From positions 1 to 45,535 of the forward strand of contig JBFMBP010000111.1 in the NCBI GenBank assembly GCA_040755155.1: a stretch of DNA of 45,535 bases, read 5' to 3'. The stretch is from Candidatus Omnitrophota bacterium. GTDB lineage: Bacteria > Hinthialibacterota > Hinthialibacteria > Hinthialibacterales > Hinthialibacteraceae. Position numbers and translations under genes: made by a program. The notes under the pieces were generated by a model, which was given only the letters and a program-made list of their open reading frames with translations, was not told the origin of the DNA and searched no databases. This document shows, one piece after another, positions 32,515 through 42,437 of this stretch. The stretch's first letter is position 1, and each line of letters begins with the position of its first letter.

Positions 32515-34842
32515 TCATTCGGGACTCGTTATAGGAGTTACGCCCGTAATCGGCTGGATGCCCGTCGAAATTTCCAAATCATGCGCGAAGCCGCTGGGGA
32601 AGTACAACACGTTGCCCGGCAGACTGGGAACATCGCCCGCTTTATGAATCGTTCCAAACCGGTCGAGAACGTACATGCCGACGATCTTGCCGTCTTCGCC
32701 CGGTACTAACGTCAAATCGCGGGCGGCGTCAAAGCCCAAGTTGACGAAATTTTGTTCGATGCCAGGCTTGACGAAATTGTCCGCCGCTTTCTTGCCCGCC
32801 GCATTGACGATGAAGACTTCGCCCAGGCGCGTCAGCAAGCAGAAGCCGCCGCCGTTCGGCATTACTTCGATATCTACGGCGATGTCGTAGGCGTAGAAAG
32901 GCGGATTGGCGAAGTAGGGAGCGTTAACTGACGGGTCCATATTCCCGGTCTTGGAATCTTCCCAAGGCGCCGGAAGAGGATTGCCGCTCTCGTCTTCCAT
33001 CATAGTATGCACTGCGCCATAACCGTCGAGAATCGCATAACCGTCCGTTACTTTCGCGGAAGGCGCATAGACGGGCTTGGAGACGTCGGAACGATTGGGA
33101 TCGATTTTAATCGGCTGATAGAGACGATTGACATCAACGCCCAACGACGCCGCTTCATCGCTGCGTTTTTCGGAATCGGGAATCACCGCGCCGGTCAATT
33201 CCACGACCCGCGTCATCACTTCGAGATCGCGAGCGATGGGGAAGCCTTCGCCCCCGGAGAACAAGAAATAGGGCGCCAACCGGCTTTTCGCGTTGCCATC
33301 ATTATCCAATCCGTCGTAATCCGTTTTGTAAACCGGTTTGAACTGGAAGAGATCGAAGAATTTATCTACGCCATCCGCATTGTCGGAAATCAGCTTCATA
33401 ACTTCAGCGTTGTTCACGTAATGAACGCCGGCGAAAGCGTCCAGAATATAGTAACCTTGGAAGGCGTTCGTCATTGACCGCCAATCCACGGCGACTTCCA
33501 TATCGCGGGCTACGCCGCCTTCTACTCCGGGAATGGAAACGTCAAAACCGAAGTAGGGCATAAAGGCCGGAGCGCTGGGATGTTCTTCGTTGTATTTCTT
33601 CATATCCGCCAAGTAATCCATCTTCGGCGCGCTTCCCGGCCCTTCGGCGGGCATAGAAGGCCCGGTGATCATTAACGGATGTACTCCCGCGTATTTGTCC
33701 AGCGTATAGATGCCCGTCAGTTCGTCTCGGCTATTGGCTACGACTTCCAAATCGCGGAAGGCGTCGAATCCCAAGTTAAACATATCGAATTGAGTGGGTA
33801 CGCCATTTTGATCTACTTGAAACAGAGGAACCTCGGCGGGATCCAGCAGTTCCCCATGCGCCGTGCGAATGACGCCGTAAGTATCCATGCCGACTGCGCC
33901 GTTGATATCGGGAGAAGCGTTAAAATCGGAGACGTTTTTCGCGCCGTCGAACATACCGGCGGGCGTCTCAGCGCCTTGACCTGGCGCCCAGGCGTCGCCG
34001 AAATGCATCCGCACCCAATCGATTTCCATTTTCTGGGTGCTGCCGCCCGACGTGCGGCGGAAGGCGATTTCGCCGAATTCGCCCGTGGAAATGTCGTCCG
34101 TCCGATCGCTCTCGTAAACGAGAGTGCTGTTCACCCAACCTCTGATCAAGGAATGCTTATCGCCGGGAACATCGTCGATGATAACGAGGCGTATGATCAC
34201 CCATTGATTGAAGCCGCCGGTGCGGACGTCTTTCACTCCGTTGCCGTTGCGGGAATCGTTGGTTTGTCCGAATTCCCAACCCGCGGCGCCTTCCGTATCG
34301 CTGACGGCGACATGGCCTAACGTCCAGTAATTTCCCGCTGAGTTGGTGATATCGATGACGGACTTTTGGGAATTGGTGCCGAGGTCCTTGATGCGAACCG
34401 CCAGGGTCATGCGCCCGTTCCACTTGCTGTAGATGTTTGTCCCGAACAGATAACCGCGCGCCCAGTTGCTTGCGCCCGGGGCGTTGGGATCGTCAGCGTT
34501 GTCGTCGAGGCGCGACCAAATGCCGCCGTCCTGGGCGTCGGCGCGGAATTTAATTTTTTCGTAGATCGGGCGGCCGTTGGTTTCCCCCGAACGCGGCTGC
34601 CAATCCGTTCCGCCTTCATCAACGATGGTTTGCGGCAACTTGCTTCCATCGTAGACAAAATCCCAGCTGCCGGTCTGGGCGAATGCGCCGGGAACCGCCA
34701 GCAGCGAGAAACATGCGATTCCACAAAAAATATATACGGGGAGCCTTGCTCTTTGACCGAACACAGTACCTACCCTCTCATTATTCTTTTTCATAGTAGT
34801 TAAATCTTTCTGGGTTCGATTATTTACAAAGTAATTGGTCAT
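32515..34842 (-). CDS. Secreted LamG-like plus six-bladed beta-propeller-like repeat protein
   Basis: A 775-aa protein with no recognised family. The ATG has AAGGGGG 5 bases upstream, which supports this start even though it puts 33 residues before the hydrophobic signal core (34-56, ending AFAQ). Residues 58-285 are beta-rich and look like a LamG/concanavalin-type sandwich (WNGRMTLAVRIKD, KMEIDWVRMHFGDAW). Residues 312-760 repeat a paired motif, (A)RDLEV then LDxYGxVH, at 363/381, 446/467, 538/605, 656/671 and 708/726. A lone YGVIRTA lies at 322-328 and a lone HDLEI at 754-758, as expected when first and last strands close a propeller. Role unknown; probably surface binding. Confidence 0.75.
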   Translation of the reverse strand: MTNYFVNNRTQKDLTTMKKNNERVGTVFGQRARLPVYIFCGIACFSLLAVPGAFAQTGSWDFVYDGSKLPQTIVDEGGTDWQPRSGETNGRPIYEKIKFRADAQDGGIWSRLDDNADDPNAPGASNWARGYLFGTNIYSKWNGRMTLAVRIKDLGTNSQKSVIDITNSAGNYWTLGHVAVSDTEGAAGWEFGQTNDSRNGNGVKDVRTGGFNQWVIIRLVIIDDVPGDKHSLIRGWVNSTLVYESDRTDDISTGEFGEIAFRRTSGGSTQKMEIDWVRMHFGDAWAPGQGAETPAGMFDGAKNVSDFNASPDINGAVGMDTYGVIRTAHGELLDPAEVPLFQVDQNGVPTQFDMFNLGFDAFRDLEVVANSRDELTGIYTLDKYAGVHPLMITGPSMPAEGPGSAPKMDYLADMKKYNEEHPSAPAFMPYFGFDVSIPGVEGGVARDMEVAVDWRSMTNAFQGYYILDAFAGVHYVNNAEVMKLISDNADGVDKFFDLFQFKPVYKTDYDGLDNDGNAKSRLAPYFLFSGGEGFPIARDLEVMTRVVELTGAVIPDSEKRSDEAASLGVDVNRLYQPIKIDPNRSDVSKPVYAPSAKVTDGYAILDGYGAVHTMMEDESGNPLPAPWEDSKTGNMDPSVNAPYFANPPFYAYDIAVDIEVMPNGGGFCLLTRLGEVFIVNAAGKKAADNFVKPGIEQNFVNLGFDAARDLTLVPGEDGKIVGMYVLDRFGTIHKAGDVPSLPGNVLYFPSGFAHDLEISTGIQPITGVTPITSPE

Positions 34843-34859
34843 TTGAACCCCCTTTATTC

Positions 34860-35447
34860 TGGGTCAGAAGTATTCTCTAGTCCATTGAACGGGTTCGGAA
34901 AGCGCAAGAGCGCCCATATAAAATACTTTATTAATAGAAGAAAAATGCGCTAATGTCAAGAAAAAAAAAGGCTTTAGGACAATTTTCGTCAAAATAGAAT
35001 TGACTTTGAATTCGCCTTCATCCCATGTCCTCAACCGAAAATCAAGCCGATAGGCTCTTTGTACAATATCACATTTTTCCGCATAAAGAAACGTCTGGAG
35101 CATTTCTTTTTGCAAAAGAATCCTCATTCCCATCGAAATTTTAGATATAAGAGCGAGTTAACGCTCGTTTTATCCAGAAAATTCCGTCTTTCGCAACGTC
35201 CGGCTTCGTCCCTTGGAGCGGTCTGTCTTTGCGGCGCCGACATCCGAATGGAGATAGACCTCGATTACTGTTTCGGCATCCGGCGATGCGCCGCCTTGAT
35301 TCTATATCTTTTTCCAGGAAACTTTAGCATAATTCAGAAAAAATTTAAATATCCCATACTCTATAAATTACATTAACCCAAATTTCGCGGAAAGAAAGCG
35401 CGATCCTCGTTAAGACGCTGTTTCCATTATACAAACGGAGAAAAAAA
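34860..35447. other. 588-bp intergenic region
   Basis: This separates the divergent propeller (minus) and GT-C (plus) genes. It holds the propeller-gene promoter (34931-34959) and a small hairpin followed by TTTT (GAGCG-AGTTAA-CGCTC, 35151-35166). An open frame at 35059-35376 has no good start or family look and is not called. The promoter of the plus-strand gene is not obvious. Confidence 0.5.
34931..34959 (-). promoter_or_regulatory. Sigma70-type promoter of the propeller gene
   Basis: On the minus strand a perfect TTGACA (34954-34959), a 17-base spacer and TATTAA (34931-34936). It lies about 90 bases upstream of the start at 34842. Confidence 0.7.
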
Positions 35448-37503
<2,056 letters not shown>

Positions 37504-37514
<11 letters not shown>

Positions 37515-38817
37515 TTTTTCCTTCACTGGCGGATTCCGCTTCCGCGTCCGAGATGGGAAATTGCAGGGTGAATGTCGTACCATGCTTGGGAATGCTTTTT
37601 GCGTCGATGCGCCCTCCCATTCCCTCGACGATGCTTTTGGAAATATACAATCCCAGTCCCGTCGATTCGTCCGATCCCCGCGTCGAATAGAAGGGTTCGA
37701 AGATATGCGTCAAGACTTCGTACGGCATTCCGGGACCGTCGTCCGTTAAAGAGATTTCCATTCTTTTTTCGCCCTCTTCTTCCATCGGAGAAGCGGCGAT
37801 GCGGATGGAGCCTTCGCCCTCCAGAGCTTGGAAAGCATTCAATAGAATATTGGAAAAAACCTGGATCAGTTGATGCCGCTGCCCGAAAAGGAAGGGCAGA
37901 TTTTCCGGCAGGTCCATCGAAACCTTCACGTTCTCCTGAGCGTATTTGACCAGGCGCAGCGACCGTTCCATTACGTCGCCGACATCGAGGAATTCCGCCC
38001 GCTCCCGGTCTTTGCGCAAAAAGCCTTCCAAATGCAGTTCTCGTAACAAGCTGAGAAAAAGTTCCGTCTCGTCCAGGATCGTTTTCTTGCTCTCGCCAGG
38101 CGGCAGCAATTCCGCCTCAGCCCGAATGTTGAGCACCGGCTTCTTCAAATCGTGCAAGAGATTGGCGGTAACTTGTCCTACCAAGGCCAGCCGTTCGAGA
38201 TGAATCAATTCCCGCTGTTTTTCTTCCAACAAATACGTTGTTTTGCGCACCGCCTCGTCCTTGGCGCTTATCGTATAAAGCCCCAAACCAACGACTAGAA
38301 CCAGCGCGATCATGCTGCCGCCTATGGCGATTTTAAATAGACGCCCCCGCCTCGCGTCGATGCGAATATACAAAATTCCCAAAGGTTCGTAATTATCGCC
38401 GACAATGCTTTTAGCGGCGTAATTTTCAGCGTCGAGAGGAGGCCAATCGGGATGGTCGATATCGAACGCCCAAGGATAGAGGGTGATTTCTCCGCCGTTG
38501 GGCGCGATTTTACGGATGATAATCCGGTTGATGTAAGGGTACTGCGCCTTAAGTTCCACAACCCTCCGCTCAATGCGTCCGGTGTCGATCTCCGTAACGT
38601 CTTTGCCTGCGAGGAAAGGCTGAAAATCGCGCGCCAAAATATCGGGCAAACTTTGGACCGCCTCCTCATGCGTCTTCGCCGCCCAAAGCAGAGCTACGAG
38701 AACGCCGATCAAAACCACGCCGAAAAAGAAATAAACGAAACGATTCACGACGAATTCGATTCCTGCAAAATTCGAGCCTTGCGCCGTCCGGAAGACGATA
38801 GAATTTTTCGAACGCAT
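37504..38817 (-). CDS. Membrane sensor histidine kinase
   Basis: A 437-aa protein: one transmembrane helix at about 25-47, a periplasmic sensor domain of about 115 residues (IDTGRIERRVVELKAQYPYI), and a second helix at about 163-183. The cytosolic kinase core follows, with phospho-acceptor His222 in LLHDLKKPVLNI, N-box NILLNAFQAL, G1 DDGPGMP, F-box FEPFYSTRG and G2 STGLGLYISKSIVEG. It should autophosphorylate in response to an envelope signal. No response regulator is adjacent. The free receiver at 7417 is a conceivable but distant partner. The extreme C-terminus (SEGKNDE) is partly encoded by the ATGATGAATG repeat. Confidence 0.93.
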
Positions 38818-39100
38818 TCCATGGGAAGGAATGGATTCCGGCTATCTAACAATAGATGGAAAATGGAAAGATTCAACCGTAAAGAGAAGGCTGGCCGAGA
38901 GCAGAACCATTTGACGGTTCCTGGCGCAAAATGACGCAGACGGCGTGCAACAGAATCGAGAGATAATGCCGCTTCACCGCTTCCTGGATTCGTTTTGTTG
39001 GAAAATCCCGCCGCTTTCTTTATTTTGGCTTGCGTTCGCTTGCCGCTGTTGTATGGTAATCTATACTTTTTTATCCGTACTTGAAACTGGGGAATTTACA

Positions 39101-40609
39101 ATGGAATTATATTCAACATTCATTAAATCGATCGAAAAGTACGCCGATTGTACGGCGTTGGAATGGGAAGACGGCCATTTAACTTTTCAAGAGTTAAAAG
39201 ATGGCATTAACGCGGCAGGGCGCGCTTTAAAAAAGAGAAAAAACGGCGAACGCAGCAATATCTGTTTGGTCGCCCCCAATACGCCATATTTTTTTTATGG
39301 ACTTATGGGCATCCTTAGCGCTGGGCATGTCGCCGTTCCCCTCAATCCCCTGCTCAATCCCGAAGAACTCGCCGCCTTGATCGCTCATGCGAAATCTTCC
39401 GTTTTGTTGTACGATCCACTCTTGTCGGAAAAAGTCCAGCAGGCCGCGTCTCAGATGAAAATAAAAATCGATTTGATTCCCCTCCCGCAGTTGTTGGAAA
39501 ACAATTTCCCCATTACGGAGAATCTTCTTCCATCGATCCAACCGGACGACGCTTCGATGATCCTCTATACCTCCGGCACGACCGGCGATCCCAAAGGCGT
39601 CATACTCACTCACCGCAATATTTACGAAGATTGTCTCTTATTCACCACCGTAATCGATTTCAGTCCCGCCGATACCCTGCCTTTGATGCTGCCGTTGTTT
39701 CATACATTCGCCATGACCGTCATTCTGTTCGGAGCCCTGATGCGGGGTTCAAAAATTCGGCTCTACCCGCAATTCACGCCGCAAAAGATTCTCGAATGCA
39801 TCGTCCAAGATTCCAGCGTCATACTGGTCGCCGTTCCGCCCATGTTTTACATGCTGGCTCGTTTCGCGCCGGACGGCATTGCTTCCCAACACCATATTCG
39901 AATGGCGGTATCCGGGGGCGGTCCATTGCCGATGGAGGCGTCGAATGCCTTCCAAGAGAAATTCAACCATGAAATCCTGGAAGGGTATGGCCTGACGGAG
40001 ACGTCCCCCGTCGTATCGGTGAACCTCCCAGGGAAAAATAAGCCCGGAACCATCGGCCCTCCTCTTCCCGGCGTAGAAGTCCAAGTGCGCGACAATGATG
40101 GAAATACCCTCGGCTGCCATGAAGTCGGCGAACTCTGCGTGAGAGGCAAAATCGTCATGCAGGGGTATTATAGAAATCCCGAAGCCACCCAAGCGGTATT
40201 CTACGAGGATGGATGGTTCCGCACCGGCGATCTGGCCCGCATCGACGAAGAGGGATATATGCAAATTGTCGGCCGCGCCAAAGACCTTATCGTTTGCGGC
40301 GGCGAAAACATCTATCCCCGCGAAATCGAAGAGACGCTGCTTCGCCATCCCGCCGTCGCGGAAGCGGCAGTAGTAGGCCGTCCCCATCGATTGCGCTCGG
40401 AGACGCCCTTCGCCTTCATTGTCCTGAACGAAGACGCGAAAAGCGAAATTACGGAGTCCGAATTGCGCAAACACTGCCGCGCGCATCTTGCGGAATATAA
40501 AATTCCGGAAGGCTTTTCCTTCATCGAGGAAATGCCGAAAACCGCTACCCGCAAGATCCAAAAAGAGGAACTGAAAAAGATTTATTTTAATAAGAATCCT
40601 AAAAATTGA
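39101..40609 (+). CDS. AMP-forming acyl-CoA synthetase (ANL superfamily)
   Basis: A 502-aa enzyme expected to activate a carboxylic or fatty acid to acyl-AMP and then acyl-CoA. The P-loop motif is YTSGTTGDPKG (156-166). YGLTETSP is the A5 motif. DGWFRTGDLARIDEEGYM and GRAKDLIVCGGENIYPREIE form the hinge region, and the C-terminal catalytic lysine is Lys485 in TATRKIQK. The ATG at 39101 is chosen: GGGGAA lies 6 bases upstream and the family N-terminus begins here. An in-frame GTG at 38945 would add an unlikely Cys- and aromatic-rich leader. Most like long-chain acyl-CoA ligases; exact substrate unknown. Confidence 0.92.
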   Translation: MELYSTFIKSIEKYADCTALEWEDGHLTFQELKDGINAAGRALKKRKNGERSNICLVAPNTPYFFYGLMGILSAGHVAVPLNPLLNPEELAALIAHAKSSVLLYDPLLSEKVQQAASQMKIKIDLIPLPQLLENNFPITENLLPSIQPDDASMILYTSGTTGDPKGVILTHRNIYEDCLLFTTVIDFSPADTLPLMLPLFHTFAMTVILFGALMRGSKIRLYPQFTPQKILECIVQDSSVILVAVPPMFYMLARFAPDGIASQHHIRMAVSGGGPLPMEASNAFQEKFNHEILEGYGLTETSPVVSVNLPGKNKPGTIGPPLPGVEVQVRDNDGNTLGCHEVGELCVRGKIVMQGYYRNPEATQAVFYEDGWFRTGDLARIDEEGYMQIVGRAKDLIVCGGENIYPREIEETLLRHPAVAEAAVVGRPHRLRSETPFAFIVLNEDAKSEITESELRKHCRAHLAEYKIPEGFSFIEEMPKTATRKIQKEELKKIYFNKNPKN

Positions 40610-40757
40610 ACGCCGTACGCCGAGAGGATAAGAAAAAGAGAAAGAAAATCTCCGAAGATTCGCATTCGATTTGGACAAGAAGCGTCCAAAATCCGCTTGC
40701 GCTTATTGCCTATAGAAAAGAAGAATATATAATACGAATTTCTTGGAAAGAAAAAAC

Positions 40758-40831
40758 GCGCCGATGGCTCAATTGGATAGAGCACCTGACTACGGATCAG
40801 GAGGTTGCAGGTTCGAATCCTGCTCGGCGCA
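40758..40831 (+). tRNA. tRNA-Arg (anticodon ACG)
   Basis: A complete cloverleaf of 74 bases. The acceptor stem is GCGCCGA/TCGGCGC with discriminator A. The D-arm holds GGCTCAATTGGATAGAGC. The anticodon stem CCTGA/TCAGG has loop CTACGGA, anticodon ACG at 40792-40794. The T-arm is GCAGG-TTCGAAT-CCTGC. CCA is not encoded. Its 3' end borders the foreign gene block to the right, the classic integration point of phages, satellites and ICEs. Confidence 0.97.
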
Positions 40832-40834
40832 TAC

Positions 40835-40852
40835 TTGATTTTATTAGACTTA
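40835..40852. repeat. 18-bp fragment of repeat family A beside the tRNA
   Basis: TTGATTTTATTAGACTTA is identical over 18 of 18 bases to the core of the family A element (21535-21552). It begins 4 bases after the tRNA discriminator. The rest of the element is missing. Confidence 0.6.
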
Positions 40853-40966
40853 CGCCGCATTAATTCCACTCGATAAAATTTCCCATGCTACCCCAGTGCT
40901 ACCACTAGAGAGAAAACGGGGCGTTTTTTGGGCGGATCGCCGAACGGATCGCGAAACAAAAAAACA

Positions 40967-40991
40967 GCCCCGGAATGAATGATTCCAGGGC
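40967..40991 (-). terminator. Rho-independent terminator of the satellite operon
   Basis: On the minus strand GCCC-T-GGAAT with loop CATTC and ATTCC-G-GGGC (one mismatch) is followed by TGTTTTTTTG. It lies 41 bases after the terminase small-subunit stop and before the tRNA. Confidence 0.75.
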
Positions 40992-41032
40992 GTTCGGTTC
41001 GTTTCATATTTCTAAGGTTTTCATCCACCGGT

Positions 41033-41488
41033 TTATTCTTCGGCTTTGGCTTCCGCTTCCAGCCGCCTTTGATGCTCCGCCGCCGCCTTGCTCCATTCTT
41101 CGGGCGATACGGGCGAAGGAACAAGCAAGACTCCGCCGCGCTGTTCGGTTATCTCAAATTTCTTGACGAACATCCCTAAATGCTTACCCAAAAGTTCCAA
41201 CGCTCGAATCTTGTCAGCCGCTTTGATTTTCCCAACCTTCGCAAAAGCGATAGTTCCTATTTCCTGGACGACTCTGTCCGCGTCGATTTCTGTCCGGGCG
41301 GAACGCTCCGCCAATGCCTTATCAATCGCTTTTTTGATTTCAGGTTTTTTCAAGTTTTCTTCGCCGATTGCCCCGGCTGTCCGGGGGGAGTATCCCGAAC
41401 GGATCGCCGCTTGTGATGCGTTCAGGTCAAGCAAGTATTCCTTAACGAATCGCTCTTGCCGTGGGTTCAACTTTTTCGACGTTCTCAT
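41033..41488 (-). CDS. terS: Phage terminase small subunit
   Basis: About 151 aa. The N-terminal DNA-binding part reads LNPRQERFVKEYLLDLNASQ and then AAIRSGYSPRTAGAIGEENL, the helix-turn-helix signature of the Terminase_2 family. The middle region ends with KIRALELLGKHLGMF, also typical, and the C-terminus is a charged helix. It would recognise the packaging site on DNA and present it to a large terminase. The ATG at 41488 is used; a GTG at 41509 would add seven residues, and neither has a strong ribosome-binding site. No large subunit follows: the operon ends here, 200 bp from the tRNA, suggesting that TerL is supplied by a helper phage. Confidence 0.85.
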   Translation of the reverse strand: MRTSKKLNPRQERFVKEYLLDLNASQAAIRSGYSPRTAGAIGEENLKKPEIKKAIDKALAERSARTEIDADRVVQEIGTIAFAKVGKIKAADKIRALELLGKHLGMFVKKFEITEQRGGVLLVPSPVSPEEWSKAAAEHQRRLEAEAKAEE

Positions 41489-41554
41489 CGGATGCACCAG
41501 CTTATACACTTTTTCTAAAAACTTGCGCCCGCGTATGCGTTGTTAGGGATAATG

Positions 41555-41755
41555 TCATCGCCTCAAAAGCCCTAGAGATTTCTCCCCCCTATCCCCCGCC
41601 CCGCTGGATGTCGCCGCCGGTTCAACGTCAATCCAGAGTCTGCAATCATGGCAAAAGACGGACGAATGCGCCGGGGCATGGCAAAGGACGCGCCCGCATG
41701 ACGGGCATTCCGCCGGAAACAACGGCTTCTCTATGAGGTCTTCGGCTTCGTTCAT
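41555..41755 (-). CDS. Small zinc-ribbon-like protein (66 aa)
   Basis: Begins MNEAEDLIEKPLFP and then has CPSCG, one further Cys, and FCHDC, a two-knuckle Cys4-type zinc ribbon. The tail is polar and glycine-rich. The ATG at 41755 is chosen (GGAAAG upstream); an open frame reaches 41806 but adds a basic leader without a ribosome-binding site. Small zinc ribbons are frequent among phage and satellite accessory proteins, often as DNA-binding or anti-host factors. No specific function can be given. Confidence 0.6.
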   Translation of the reverse strand: MNEAEDLIEKPLFPAECPSCGRVLCHAPAHSSVFCHDCRLWIDVEPAATSSGAGDRGEKSLGLLRR

Positions 41756-41811
41756 AATTGCTTTCCATGTCAAAAGTATATTCCTAAATCGCCTATAAGA
41801 GAACATTCTCG

Positions 41812-42072
41812 CTAGTCATAAGATTCATCGGCTTCTCTGGAATCTTGCGCCCTATGGCAAGGAAACGGCTTTCCCGCCGGTTTGCCTTGAGACGATTCAA
41901 CAGCCGCGCCGATGGATTCCACGGCCACCGCCGCCGCGTCATCCGGGCCGTAATGCGTTTGACGTTGAATCCGTTCCATCGCCGAAAGAAAGCGGGCTAC
42001 AGCCCAAACCGGCCAAGATGCAAGTCGCCGCCGAACCCATTCTTCCGGGACGCAGTCTCTCTTCCCGGCCAC
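41812..42072 (-). CDS. Small ORF of unknown function (86 aa)
   Basis: Starts at a GTG inside the 3' end of the 146-aa ORF and reads KRDCVPEEWVRRRLASWPVW, then ARFLSAMERIQRQTHYGPDD. It is a plausible helical protein with an alanine-rich middle. There is no visible ribosome-binding site, and it overlaps the upstream ORF by 76 bases, so it may depend on translational coupling or may not be real. Confidence 0.4.
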   Translation of the reverse strand: MAGKRDCVPEEWVRRRLASWPVWAVARFLSAMERIQRQTHYGPDDAAAVAVESIGAAVESSQGKPAGKPFPCHRAQDSREADESYD

Positions 42073-42437
42073 CGGGGGGGCTGATGCAGCTTCCTTGACG
42101 GATTCCCCCCTCTTTGCGTTTCTATAACCTTGGCGGGGCGGCTAATCGTGCTAATCGTGCTAATCGCTTCATAAGCAATTGATTTTTCTTGATTAAAAAT
42201 TAGCCGCTCCTTGGCTAACGATGTGCTAATTTCTGGCTGTTCATCCGGCGTTAGCCCTGTTTTAGCACAAATTAGCCAAGCGTTAGCCGTTTGGCAAATT
42301 CCCGTAAGTGGTTGATTTATTGAATCTTGGGTTATACCGTTAGCACAATTAGCCATATTAGCCGCCCCGCCGCATTCGCGGGGCGTTATGTCATCCGGCG
42401 GATTGAAAACGAATTTTGTTGTTAAGGGGGCTATCAT
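41997..42437 (-). CDS. 146-aa ORF overlapping an iteron-like array
   Basis: The ATG overlaps the primase stop as ATGA, supporting translation. The protein begins MIAPLTTKFVFNPPDDITPR and then carries Ala-Asn repeats (ANMANCANG, TANAW) and Ile-Ser-Thr repeats (AISTISTIS). These mirror the repeated RTTAGC hexamers in the DNA rather than an obvious fold. The C-terminus is Arg- and Gly-rich. Coding and replication signals may be superimposed here, or the open frame may be incidental. No known family. Confidence 0.5.
   Translation of the reverse strand: MIAPLTTKFVFNPPDDITPRECGGAANMANCANGITQDSINQPLTGICQTANAWLICAKTGLTPDEQPEISTSLAKERLIFNQEKSIAYEAISTISTISRPAKVIETQRGGNPSRKLHQPPRWPGRETASRKNGFGGDLHLGRFGL
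42141..42362. repeat. Iteron-like RTTAGC array, candidate replication origin
   Basis: Twelve copies of (A/G)TTAGC or its complement plus one TTTAGC occur in 222 bases. On the plus strand three GCTAAT are spaced exactly 9 bases apart (42141, 42150, 42159). Then comes a 34-base AT-rich stretch (42167-42200), and then sites at 42199, 42214, 42225, 42250, 42262 (TTTAGC), 42271, 42282, 42339, 42348 and 42357. They lie directly 3' of the primase/helicase gene. Two iteron sets flanking an AT-rich segment downstream of rep is the described layout of SaPI-type satellite origins. Function is inferred. Confidence 0.6.

Noticed and set aside
32313-32534. 73-aa plus-strand ORF
   Set aside because: It crosses the terminator hairpin of the minus-strand gene, overlaps its 3' end, and has no family resemblance.
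35059-35376. 105-aa plus-strand ORF in the 588-bp gap
   Set aside because: Non-ATG start, no ribosome-binding site, and composition unlike the neighbouring genes; an open frame by chance is more likely.
38945-39100. Longer acyl-CoA ligase starting at a GTG
   Set aside because: The extra 52 residues are Cys- and aromatic-rich, do not fit the ANL N-terminus, and the ATG at 39101 has its own ribosome-binding site.
40888-41124. 78-aa minus-strand ORF next to terS
   Set aside because: It overlaps terS in another frame and runs through the operon terminator; it is a shadow.
42141-42362. CRISPR array
   Set aside because: The repeats are hexamers in both orientations with irregular spacing and no 20-40 base repeat-spacer pattern. 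No cas gene or CRISPR array was seen anywhere in the window.
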